64,000 nt of DNA from Oscillospiraceae bacterium (lineage in GTDB: Bacteria > Bacillota > Clostridia > Oscillospirales > Ruminococcaceae). The position numbers and the translations under genes were made by a program. Positions 25,121-32,110 of the stretch are shown in pieces; the stretch's first letter is position 1; the number at the start of each line of letters is the position of its first letter. Below the pieces are notes generated by a model. That model did not search any database and was not told the DNA's origin. It was given only the letters and a program-made list of their open reading frames with translations. Location: positions 679,497 through 743,496 of the forward strand of contig WRLY01000001.1 in assembly GCA_009776305.1 (NCBI GenBank). The letters are read 5' to 3'.

Positions 25121-25690
25121 TTATTCTTCGGCATATTCGGTTTCGTCGTTTTCAAGCGCGGGCAATTTTTCTGAAATCCTTTCAACTTCAGCCTCAAAGA
25201 CCGCGAGTTCAGGAGTACCCTCTAATTCGGCGTATATCGATTCCCCTATGTAAGCTAATTCCATCAACCGTCCGTAAGCGGACAGAAAATCTGAAAACAC
25301 TGACGAATCTTCAGGGTCGGCGTCTATTTTTTCTGTTATGTCAACGATTAAATCAACTACGTCTTCTAATTCCGTCAAAAATTGTTCCCATGTCATATCG
25401 TTGGTTTCGCTGTTATTTTCGTCGCAATCGCAGTCTTGCGCGCTCTTATGGCAGTGGCAGTCATAATCACAACCGCAATCGTAGTCGTGAGAGTGCGATT
25501 GGGTGTGGTCATGGTCGTCATCGTCGTTAAGGTCATGAACGGCGGGCTGGCTTACAGGTTCTTCTCGCGTTTCAGGCGGAGGTGTAGTAGCGGGAACTTC
25601 TTCACTTGTACAGCCAACAGTTGAAATCATTGAAACCATAAGCGCAATTGCTGTTATGCTCGCGAGAATTGTTTTAGACGTTTTTTTCAT
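25121..25690 (-). CDS. Lipoprotein with His/Cys/Asp-rich segment
   Basis: A 189-residue secreted lipoprotein. The signal peptide (KKTSKTILASITAIALMVS) ends in STVGC with Cys27 as the likely lipidated residue; the -3 position is less typical than Leu. A proline/threonine linker leads to a segment at about residues 50-95 with seven His, six Cys and more than a dozen Asp, including DDDDHDH and CDYDCHCH. The C-terminal 90 residues are acidic and helical. No family is recognised. The middle segment suggests binding of Zn, Cu, Ni or a similar metal at the cell surface; that is inferred from composition. Confidence 0.75.
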   Translation of the reverse strand: MKKTSKTILASITAIALMVSMISTVGCTSEEVPATTPPPETREEPVSQPAVHDLNDDDDHDHTQSHSHDYDCGCDYDCHCHKSAQDCDCDENNSETNDMTWEQFLTELEDVVDLIVDITEKIDADPEDSSVFSDFLSAYGRLMELAYIGESIYAELEGTPELAVFEAEVERISEKLPALENDETEYAEE

Positions 25691-25721
25691 GTTTAAAGTC
25701 TCCTTTTTTATTAACCATTAA

Positions 25722-25750
25722 ATTATATAACAAAAGGCGCTCAGTGTCAA
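25722..25750 (-). promoter_or_regulatory. Consensus promoter for the metal-rich lipoprotein gene
   Basis: On the minus strand TTGACA (25750-25745), 17 bases, TATAAT (25727-25722), about 30 bases before the ATG. The upstream ABC permease gene ends at 25757, so this gene is transcribed separately. Confidence 0.88.
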
Positions 25751-25756
25751 GTCTTT

Positions 25757-27121
25757 CTATTTTTGTTTAGCCAACTTAAACATAGCTCCTAAACTAACCC
25801 TGTTTCCTGTATGCAGGATTATAGTTTCGTAAACCCTTGACACGAAAATCAGCATAACGATGTTGCACGCCGTTAAAACAAGAACCGAAATCAGCGCGTC
25901 AAGCGAATTCATCTGCCCTGAAATGATAGCCCCCGGCAGAGCGAACGGAGAAGAAATAGGCAGATAATAGCTTACTTTCTCCATTATGTTTATGCCGTCG
26001 GAGCCGATGCTGAAAATAGACGCATAGTATGCAAATAAAAATCCGAAAGCTCCGAAAAGCGACAATGGCGTCATAGCCGACTGTAAATCTTCCATGCGGC
26101 TTACGGTAGCTCCGAATAAGCCCGCAATCAGTGAGAAGAATAAGAATCCGAGAATAAATATTACTACAATCCAAACCACAGTCATGGCGTTAAAGTTTGC
26201 AAAAGCCTCGTCAAAAGCGTTTCTGACCATTTGCATATCGGGGCTGACAGTTTCAACCGAACCGAATACTTCTCCGAGCGTACCCAAGGGGGCGACAACT
26301 GCCGTAACCCCGAAACCGGTAGCGAAAAGAATAAAGAACTGTGTGAAAGAAGCCAGTCCCATACCGAGAACCTTGCCTAATATTACCGCCATCGGACGCA
26401 CCGAGGTAAGCAGGGTTTCCATAACCCGAGAGGTCTTTTCCATAGCTATGGAACTGGCGGTGAACTGAGCATATAAAACTATAAACATAAACAAAAGTAA
26501 CGATGAAACTATAGGTATAAATGAGGTGATTATAACAGCAAGTTCATTTTTAGGCGTTTCCCCCGCTATTGTAACCTGTGACGATACGCTGACCGCGGCT
26601 TCAGACACTAAATCCTCCGGCACCCCAAGGGAAAGTATGTGGGCGCTCCAGACAGAGCCTTTTAGAAATGCATTTACAAAAGACTGGCAATCATCGGAGG
26701 TTATAAGCTCCTGACTTTCGGGGCGGGAGGTCAAAATGTTAATACCTGAATCGTCCCTTGTAATTTCTATTAAAATTTCGGCTTGGTCGCTTTGGTTTAC
26801 TTTGCTTGTGATTTCGGCGGTTTCATCAGGGGAAATCATATTTACTTCAACCTCTAATTCGGATAAAAAGCTGAAATCAGCCGGCGGGTAAATCCCGCTT
26901 TGGTCACTTATATAAACCCTTTCTATGCCGAAAACGGCGCTTTTGGCAGTTTCATCGCCGCTTGTATCGCTTCCCGATAATAAGCCCGGCAGAAAATTAA
27001 TCCCAAGCATCATAAGCGCTATTACCAAAACGATAATAAAGGTACTGATTTTATAGGCTTTGCTTTTCAGCATTTGTAAATAAGTAAATTTAAAAACTTT
27101 GTCCCAACCTTTAGTTTTCAT
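25757..27121 (-). CDS. ABC-2 exporter permease (NatB-like)
   Basis: Permease of an ABC exporter. The 454-residue product has one N-terminal helix, a large extracytoplasmic loop (about residues 50-180), then a block of helices, with EKTSRVMETLLTSVRPMAVILGK, typical of NatB/ABC-2 permeases. ATG 27121 is chosen (GGAGGTG six bases upstream); a GTG lies nine bases further up. It overlaps the ATPase gene by 11 bp. NatAB systems export sodium or drugs; the substrate here is unknown. Confidence 0.9.
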   Translation of the reverse strand: MKTKGWDKVFKFTYLQMLKSKAYKISTFIIVLVIALMMLGINFLPGLLSGSDTSGDETAKSAVFGIERVYISDQSGIYPPADFSFLSELEVEVNMISPDETAEITSKVNQSDQAEILIEITRDDSGINILTSRPESQELITSDDCQSFVNAFLKGSVWSAHILSLGVPEDLVSEAAVSVSSQVTIAGETPKNELAVIITSFIPIVSSLLLFMFIVLYAQFTASSIAMEKTSRVMETLLTSVRPMAVILGKVLGMGLASFTQFFILFATGFGVTAVVAPLGTLGEVFGSVETVSPDMQMVRNAFDEAFANFNAMTVVWIVVIFILGFLFFSLIAGLFGATVSRMEDLQSAMTPLSLFGAFGFLFAYYASIFSIGSDGINIMEKVSYYLPISSPFALPGAIISGQMNSLDALISVLVLTACNIVMLIFVSRVYETIILHTGNRVSLGAMFKLAKQK

Positions 27122-28016
27122 TTGTCTCACCTCCGACTTTTTCTACGAATATTTCATGCAAAGTAGGCTCTCTGAGTTCGTATTTTACAATGGTTATATT
27201 GCTCTCAATTGTCTTTTTCAGGAATTGTTCCGGTTCGGATTGTGCGGTTACTTTAAAATCGGTCTGGTTCGGAGTCTGACGTTCGACAATTAACCCGCAC
27301 TCCAAGGCAAGCGGGAGAATATTCTCGTCTGCCTTAACCGAAAGCTTGACCCTGCCGTAGCCTTTCTTGATTTTGTTTAAGTTGCCCTGAAGCACAACCT
27401 CGCTACGGCGCATTATTACAATGTCCTCGCAGAATTCTTCCACCGTCGCCATTTGGTGGCTGCTCATAATGATATATTTGCCTTTATTAATTTGCTCGCG
27501 TATGATTGACTTGAACAATTCGGAGTTCACGGGGTCAAGTCCGCTCAAAGGCTCATCTAAAATAAGCAATTCGGGGTCGGAAATAAGCGCGATTGCAAGC
27601 TGTATTTTTTGCTGATTTCCCTTTGAAAGTTGTTCCGCGCGCTTTTTAGTATATTCGGCGGCTTCAAGCCGCTCAAGCCAAAAAGTAATAGCTTCTTCGG
27701 CTTCGGCTTTTTTCATTCCTTTAAGTTCGGCGAAGTACAGCATCTGCTCCCATATCGTGTATTTAGCGTAAAGCCCGCGCTCCTCGGCTAAGTAGCCAAT
27801 CCGCTCGTCGGTCACCGATAAATTTCTGCCTTTCCAGGTTACAGTGCCGCTCTCTTTGGAAAGCATACCGAGAATTGCGCGTATGGTAGTGGTTTTGCCC
27901 GCGCCGTTGCCGCCGAGCAGGGCGAAAACGCCGGGCTTTTCAATGCTGAAACTGAGGTCTTTTACGGCGGTGAAGTCGCCGTATCTTTTAACAAGATTGT
28001 CAACCTTTAGTGCCAT
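27111..28016 (-). CDS. ABC exporter ATPase (NatA-like)
   Basis: A 301-residue ATP-binding subunit. Walker A GGNGAGKTT near 36-44, Q-loop region in YLAEERGLYAKYT, signature LSKGNQQKIQLA, Walker B LLILDEPLSGLDP, and H-loop SSHQM are all present; the C-terminal extension (about 215-300) is the DUF4162-like domain of this class. The LSKGNQQK signature and YLAEERGLY are typical of NatA-type exporters. It is coupled to the permease and preceded by a 28-codon membrane peptide gene. Confidence 0.93.
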   Translation of the reverse strand: MALKVDNLVKRYGDFTAVKDLSFSIEKPGVFALLGGNGAGKTTTIRAILGMLSKESGTVTWKGRNLSVTDERIGYLAEERGLYAKYTIWEQMLYFAELKGMKKAEAEEAITFWLERLEAAEYTKKRAEQLSKGNQQKIQLAIALISDPELLILDEPLSGLDPVNSELFKSIIREQINKGKYIIMSSHQMATVEEFCEDIVIMRRSEVVLQGNLNKIKKGYGRVKLSVKADENILPLALECGLIVERQTPNQTDFKVTAQSEPEQFLKKTIESNITIVKYELREPTLHEIFVEKVGGETNEN

Positions 28017-28032
28017 TCGTTTTTCTCCTTTT

Positions 28033-28119
28033 CTATTTTGATTTATTTACCGCGAATGTTATTAATACCCTGATGGTAAACACTACACCCAATATTAATA
28101 AAGCATATCCCCATTCCAT
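28033..28119 (-). CDS. 28-residue single-helix membrane peptide
   Basis: A short gene in the exporter operon. Its ATG (28119-28117) overlaps the TAA of the preceding gene as TAATG, and an AAAAGGAGAAAG ribosome site stands nine bases upstream. The peptide begins MEWGYALLILGVV, continues as a hydrophobic helix of about 22 residues interrupted by one Arg, and ends NKSK. It stops 16 bp before the ABC ATPase ATG. Such single-helix peptides often modulate transporters, but there is no direct evidence for this one. The coupled start, ribosome site and topology together make a real gene likely. Confidence 0.65.
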   Translation of the reverse strand: MEWGYALLILGVVFTIRVLITFAVNKSK

Positions 28120-28622
28120 TATTCTTTCTCCTTTTCTTTAATTTTATTGTGTATGTACTTAATAAATCCGGCGGCGGCAATAACCGAAATCATAGCCATT
28201 ACAACGGTTGTCGAACCCAAATCGGTCAGCGTACCATCGCTTACAAGAGCCCCTAAGGTTTCGTGGGCGAAATCAGCTCCCTGCAAATCCGAATCATTAC
28301 GCACGAACATAATCCTTAAAACAAAACTGAGCGCAAAACCTATAAGAGCGCTCGCCGCCATAAGAATCAGCACCGGCTTTTTGTTTTTTCCGAAAAACGC
28401 GCCGCGCAGGATAATTTCGACCGTTATAGTCGTCGTAATGAACGTCAAAATGATAATATTTTGCCAAGGCACGTTTGCCCAACTTATATCCAAACGATTT
28501 AAAAGGGCGTTGAGCGCAAGGGTTATTGCCGTGACAATATAACCGTGCTTGTAAGCGTCTGCGGAAATCCGCAACTGCCGTTCGTCGTAAATATTTTTTG
28601 ATAATAAATCACTTATTTTCAT
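28119..28622 (-). CDS. Four-helix membrane protein, paralogue B
   Basis: A 167-residue membrane protein with a cytoplasmic N-terminal YDERQLRISADAYKHGY motif and about four transmembrane segments. It is a clear paralogue of the next gene upstream (28619-29065): both have YDERQL, KHG, VE-ILRGAFFG/ILRGAYFG with K/TxKP following, and the same helix pattern. I recall DUF6773-like proteins with this start, without certainty. The ATG overlaps the stop of paralogue A (ATGA). It lies between an XRE regulator and an ABC exporter, so it probably works with that exporter or senses its signal. Confidence 0.8.
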   Translation of the reverse strand: MKISDLLSKNIYDERQLRISADAYKHGYIVTAITLALNALLNRLDISWANVPWQNIIILTFITTTITVEIILRGAFFGKNKKPVLILMAASALIGFALSFVLRIMFVRNDSDLQGADFAHETLGALVSDGTLTDLGSTTVVMAMISVIAAAGFIKYIHNKIKEKEKE

Positions 28623-29065
28623 GAGTTCTCCTTTTCTTGTTTTTTATTATAGATTAGCTTAATTACGCCGGTAACCGCGATAATCCCCACAAAGATTAAT
28701 ATTCCGGTTGTAAATCCCAAGCGTGTCAGCATATTATTTTCGGTAAAAGTCTCGCCGTCCTTTAAATGCGAGAACAAAAAGAACAACTGCGAAAAAATTA
28801 AACCGCCGAAAGCTATCACGACATGCCACGGTTTATGCGTTCTGCCGAAATACGCGCCGCGCAGAATGGATTCAACTGATATTATGGTTGACGCAAGCAT
28901 AATAATTAAAATATTCTGTTCCAACGCGCCCGCCCACACAAAGCCGTTGCTGTTTAAAACCCCGTTCATTAAAAGAAAACACATTGTAGCTAAGAAACCG
29001 TGCTTGAAAATATCACCGCGTACTTGAAGCTGCCGCTCGTCGTACTCGTTTTTTGATTTTAACAT
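28619..29065 (-). CDS. Four-helix membrane protein, paralogue A
   Basis: A 148-residue membrane protein from ATG 29065, chosen because GGAGGAGG lies eight bases upstream. Begins MLKSKNEYDERQLQVRGDIFKHG; about four hydrophobic helices follow, with ESILRGAYFGRTHKP between helices two and three. Paralogue of the downstream gene. The YDERQ N terminus next to small XRE regulators is a common arrangement in Firmicutes, but the biochemical role is not known to me. Confidence 0.8.
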   Translation of the reverse strand: MLKSKNEYDERQLQVRGDIFKHGFLATMCFLLMNGVLNSNGFVWAGALEQNILIIMLASTIISVESILRGAYFGRTHKPWHVVIAFGGLIFSQLFFLFSHLKDGETFTENNMLTRLGFTTGILIFVGIIAVTGVIKLIYNKKQEKENS

Positions 29066-29067
29066 AT

Positions 29068-29268
29068 TCAGTCCTCCTCCCAAAATAACTCGTCTAACGT
29101 CCTGTTAAGGGTTTTACAAATCGACAAACAAAGGCGTATGGACGGGTTGTATTCGCCGAGTTCTATGGCGTTTATAGTTTGCCGCACAGCGCCTACGGCG
29201 TCGGCTAAGTCTTTTTGCGTCATGTCTTTTGCCGCTCTGGCGGCTTTCAGTCGTAAATTTTTCGCCAT
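29068..29268 (-). CDS. Small XRE regulator of the exporter operon
   Basis: A 66-residue Cro/C1-type HTH protein: LRLKAARAAKDMTQKDLADAVGAVRQTINAIE and YNPSIRLCLSICKTLNRTLDELFW. ATG 29268 is preferred, with AAGGAAG about 11 bases upstream; the longer open frame upstream is not XRE-like. It is the first gene of an operon continuing with two paralogous membrane proteins, a membrane peptide and an ABC exporter. A palindrome at 29356-29384 beside its promoter is the likely binding site. Confidence 0.9.
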   Translation of the reverse strand: MAKNLRLKAARAAKDMTQKDLADAVGAVRQTINAIELGEYNPSIRLCLSICKTLNRTLDELFWEED

Positions 29269-29325
29269 ACGCACCACTACTTCCTTAATTTCTTTATAAA
29301 AAGGGATAATGACCTCTCTTGACAT

Positions 29326-29384
29326 ATTGTAACATATAAATTTTATAATGTCAAGTATATATGACAAAATATCTGTTATATATA
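29326..29384 (-). promoter_or_regulatory. Promoter and operator of the XRE-exporter operon
   Basis: On the minus strand TTGACA (29354-29349), 17 bases, TACAAT (29331-29326). Directly upstream lies a palindrome, TATATATGACA (29356-29366), seven bases, TGTTATATATA (29374-29384), matching at 10 of 11 positions. The seven-base centre equals that of the operators at 141-195. Confidence 0.75.
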
Positions 29385-29486
29385 AATCATATCGGGCAAA
29401 AATGCTTTTTATTATACAAATTGCCAAAAGCAAAAAAGAAAATTAAAAAAATTTTAAAAAATTTTAAATTTTTTTCTAAAAATTGC

Positions 29487-29513
29487 TAAAGTTTTAAAGT
29501 TTGTGTACGATAT
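29487..29513 (+). promoter_or_regulatory. Sigma-28-like promoter
   Basis: TAAA (29487-29490), 15 bases, TACGATAT (29506-29513) approximates the flagellar sigma-28 consensus TAAA-N15-GCCGATAA. It shares CTAAAGTTTT and GTACGATAT with the site before flgM at 38107. It is 57 bp upstream of the gene at 29571. The rest of the 300-bp gap is AT-rich with the opposing promoter. Confidence 0.65.
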
Positions 29514-29570
29514 AATAAATGAAGTATTTTAGCAACTACCGTCGGCGGCAAGCCGGAAAGGAGAACCCGC

Positions 29571-30407
29571 ATGAATATTCAAAAAGCGTATGATGTGGCA
29601 AGAATGTCACATGGAAACCAGCCAAAACCCGCATCTCAGGAGACCCAAAAGAAGGAAACCACGCTTGCGGCGGATAATACCGATAAATTCGAGCCTGAAA
29701 ACAATACTTATTCCCAAACCTATAATAAAGGTGCAAACAGGACGGATTATCGCGGAATAGGCAACGACGAGGGCGTGGTAAACTCCCGCGCTTCTGCGCG
29801 TCAGCTTAAAAATGACGCGGTAAGGGGCATGGTTCAGTCTCAAATAAACGCTCAGGTCAACAAAGGCGGTTATAAGCCTTTATTCGGCGGAAATGAGACC
29901 GTCATGAACGCGTTCAAGGCGGCGGAAGCCTCTTCAGCGAAACATGACGATTACTGGAGCGTAGACGCTACAGCCGAGCGCATTTTCACCTTTGCCAAAA
30001 CCTTGGCGGGGGATAACGACGAGATGTTCCAGACTATGAAAGATGCTTTCCTTAAAGGTTTCAGACAGGCAGAAGGCGCGTGGAGAGGCGCGGGCGGCGG
30101 AAAGCTTCCCGGTGTAAGCTATGAAACCCGCGATAAGGTTCTTGAAATGTTTGATCAATGGGAACAGGAAATCAACGCAAAGAAAGACGAGGTAACCACC
30201 GAAAAGAAAACAGAAGGGGCAAGCTCCAATTCCCAAAAAACCTCTTCCCTTTTCATCGGTTATGAAAAATTCGGTTCAACCGGCGCGACTGCCGCTCCAA
30301 CAACCTACTCCCAAGGTAAGAAAATAGCCTACATAGGCGAGGAGAAGTACGGCAAGCCAATCGAAGATATTGATGTAAACGGTTTTAAAAACCCTAATGT
30401 GGAATAG
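29571..30407 (+). CDS. Putative motility-regulon protein, DUF5610-like
   Basis: A 278-residue soluble, polar protein. The N-terminal 85 residues are low in hydrophobics and rich in Asn, Gln, Lys and Thr; a conserved-looking core at about 125-205 contains SVDATAERIFTFAKTLAG, FLKGFRQAEGAW and a following helix, which recalls the DUF5610 pattern (RIxxFxxxL, then GFxxA) seen in flagellated bacteria. The C-terminal tail is disordered. No signal peptide. Its sigma-28-like promoter links it to late flagellar genes. The DUF5610 likeness is from memory and moderate. GGAAAGGAG precedes ATG 29571. Confidence 0.6.
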   Translation: MNIQKAYDVARMSHGNQPKPASQETQKKETTLAADNTDKFEPENNTYSQTYNKGANRTDYRGIGNDEGVVNSRASARQLKNDAVRGMVQSQINAQVNKGGYKPLFGGNETVMNAFKAAEASSAKHDDYWSVDATAERIFTFAKTLAGDNDEMFQTMKDAFLKGFRQAEGAWRGAGGGKLPGVSYETRDKVLEMFDQWEQEINAKKDEVTTEKKTEGASSNSQKTSSLFIGYEKFGSTGATAAPTTYSQGKKIAYIGEEKYGKPIEDIDVNGFKNPNVE

Positions 30408-30425
30408 TTTTATTATCAGAATAAG

Positions 30426-30505
30426 AACCGCCTTTTGAAAAGGGCGGTTTTTTTCGCCTGAAAATTCCTCCATGTACGAAAAGCCGCCGGTTTCCCGACG
30501 GCTTT
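30426..30505. terminator. Two terminators between convergent genes
   Basis: AACCGCC/GGCGGTT followed by a run of T (30426-30454) ends the plus-strand gene. A second stem, AAAAGCCG with CGGCTTT (30479-30505), serves the minus-strand MATE gene. Confidence 0.85.
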
Positions 30506-30539
30506 CCGCTCATTCAATTAGGAGGCATGAACGGCGATT

Positions 30540-31928
30540 TTACTCGCCGACAATGTTGATGTCGCTACGGGCAAGGGATTTGACCCATTTTTTCCCGCTG
30601 AGACGTATGGTGCAGACTACGGTTTTCACCATTTCGTCGGAGCGCATTAAAAGTAAAACTAAAGGTACAGGCAACTGAAAAACTACCGAGCCGATTGCCG
30701 CAAGCGGCAGAGAAAAGAGCCAAAGCGCGATGATTTCCACTCCGAGGCAGAATTTTGTGTCGCCCGCGCCGCGCAGAATCCCGACGATATATGTTGCGGC
30801 GAAAGAAATAAATATAACGCTTAACGCCGTGACTAAGAGCATTTGCCGCGCAAGCTGATTTGTTGCGTCGCCGAAATCGTATAAGTTTACAATGAAGTTA
30901 CGAATGATAAGAATTACACCGCAGGCTATTAAGCCTACCAAAAGCGCAATCAGCTTGAAAGTATGGGCTTTTATTTTTACCCCTTCAAGGTCGCCCTCAC
31001 CGACAGATTTCCCGATCAGCACCGTTGCGGCGTTAGCCACGCCGAACATGAAGATGGTGGCAAACTGTTGCGCCACGCCGGCTATTGTATTGGCGGCTAC
31101 GGGGTCGCCCGCAGTATATGTTATATGCCCTAAAATCGCCGCCTGAACCGTAATTCCGAACGCCCACATCATTTCATTCACAACTACGGGAGAGCCGTGT
31201 TTAAGCAAATCGGTGAAAAGCTGTTTATTACGCAGGAAAATATCCTTAGGACGGAATTTTACCCGTTTATCTATGAAAAACAGGAAAGTTAAGACTAATA
31301 CTAATTCTGCCGCACGGGAGATTAGAGTGCCTATTGCGGCGCCGCGTATTCCGAGGGCGGGGAAACCGAGCTTCCCGAAAATAAGTATATAATTTAAGCC
31401 CGCGTTTGTGAAAAGCGCGACAAGACTGGCAACAACCGAAATACGAACCACTTCAACGCTTCTTAGGGAGCAGATAATGGTGGAGCTTATCGCAAACAGG
31501 ATATAAGACCAACCCACTATGGATAAATATTCCGCCCCGTTTTCTATAAGCTCGGGTCTTTTGGTTAAAAGACTCATCACGCCCGACGGGAAAATCAGCA
31601 CTATAGCCGCGAAAATCACGGTAAATACAATTGCGATTTTAATTACTATGGCGAATATGACCTTTATCGCCTGCATGTTCTTTTTACCCCAGTACTGCGA
31701 CGCAAGCACGTTCCCCGCTCCCGAAAGCCCGAACACGAACAGCGCCAACAGGAAAAACGGCTGATTCGCCAAACTTGAAGAGGAAATCCAGACTGCTGAA
31801 TCATCGGCTCTGCCGAGCATGAAAGTGTCGAGCATGTTAATGGTGAAAGTGATAAGGTTTTGCATTGCCAAAGGTATGGTAATCGCCAATACACTATAGT
31901 AAAAATATTTTTCTTTAACGAGTTTCAT
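30540..31928 (-). CDS. MATE family efflux transporter
   Basis: A 462-residue transporter with about 12 membrane helices. Two half-domains are visible: the first has ITFTINMLDTFMLGRADDSAV, and the family's FGLSGAGNVLASQYWG; the second has GVANAATVLIGKSVGEGDLEG. MATE proteins export cationic drugs or metabolites in exchange for protons or sodium. ATG 31928 has no good ribosome site next to it; a GGAGG stands 35 bases upstream inside a structured leader. Substrate unknown. Confidence 0.93.
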   Translation of the reverse strand: MKLVKEKYFYYSVLAITIPLAMQNLITFTINMLDTFMLGRADDSAVWISSSSLANQPFFLLALFVFGLSGAGNVLASQYWGKKNMQAIKVIFAIVIKIAIVFTVIFAAIVLIFPSGVMSLLTKRPELIENGAEYLSIVGWSYILFAISSTIICSLRSVEVVRISVVASLVALFTNAGLNYILIFGKLGFPALGIRGAAIGTLISRAAELVLVLTFLFFIDKRVKFRPKDIFLRNKQLFTDLLKHGSPVVVNEMMWAFGITVQAAILGHITYTAGDPVAANTIAGVAQQFATIFMFGVANAATVLIGKSVGEGDLEGVKIKAHTFKLIALLVGLIACGVILIIRNFIVNLYDFGDATNQLARQMLLVTALSVIFISFAATYIVGILRGAGDTKFCLGVEIIALWLFSLPLAAIGSVVFQLPVPLVLLLMRSDEMVKTVVCTIRLSGKKWVKSLARSDINIVGE

Positions 31929-31954
31929 TTTTTTCTTTCTGTTTCAGAGCAGGT

Positions 31955-32085
31955 TATTATGTACCTCCGCCCTGTGCTTCTGAACAGAGCGGGTTTTTAA
32001 AATTCCGAATACTTTTTAACTTCTTACGGACTCAAGGAGTAATCCGTACATTTTAATTATATGCAGTTATACGCAAAATGTTGAA
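31955..32085 (-). promoter_or_regulatory. Promoter and structured leader of the MATE gene
   Basis: On the minus strand TTCAAC (32085-32080), 18 bases, TATAAT (32061-32056). The roughly 120-nt leader can form TACGGAT with TCCGTA, then CCCGCTCTGT with ACAGGGCGG ending in GGAGG. The pattern does not match any riboswitch class that I can recognise, including the guanidine classes known before exporters. Confidence 0.4.
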
Positions 32086-32110
32086 TTTTGCCGAATAACA
32101 AAAAATTATA

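Noticed and set aside
25757..28016. Naming the ABC exporter natAB as a sodium pump
   Set aside because: The architecture is NatAB-like, but the family also exports drugs and peptides; no sequence feature here fixes the substrate.
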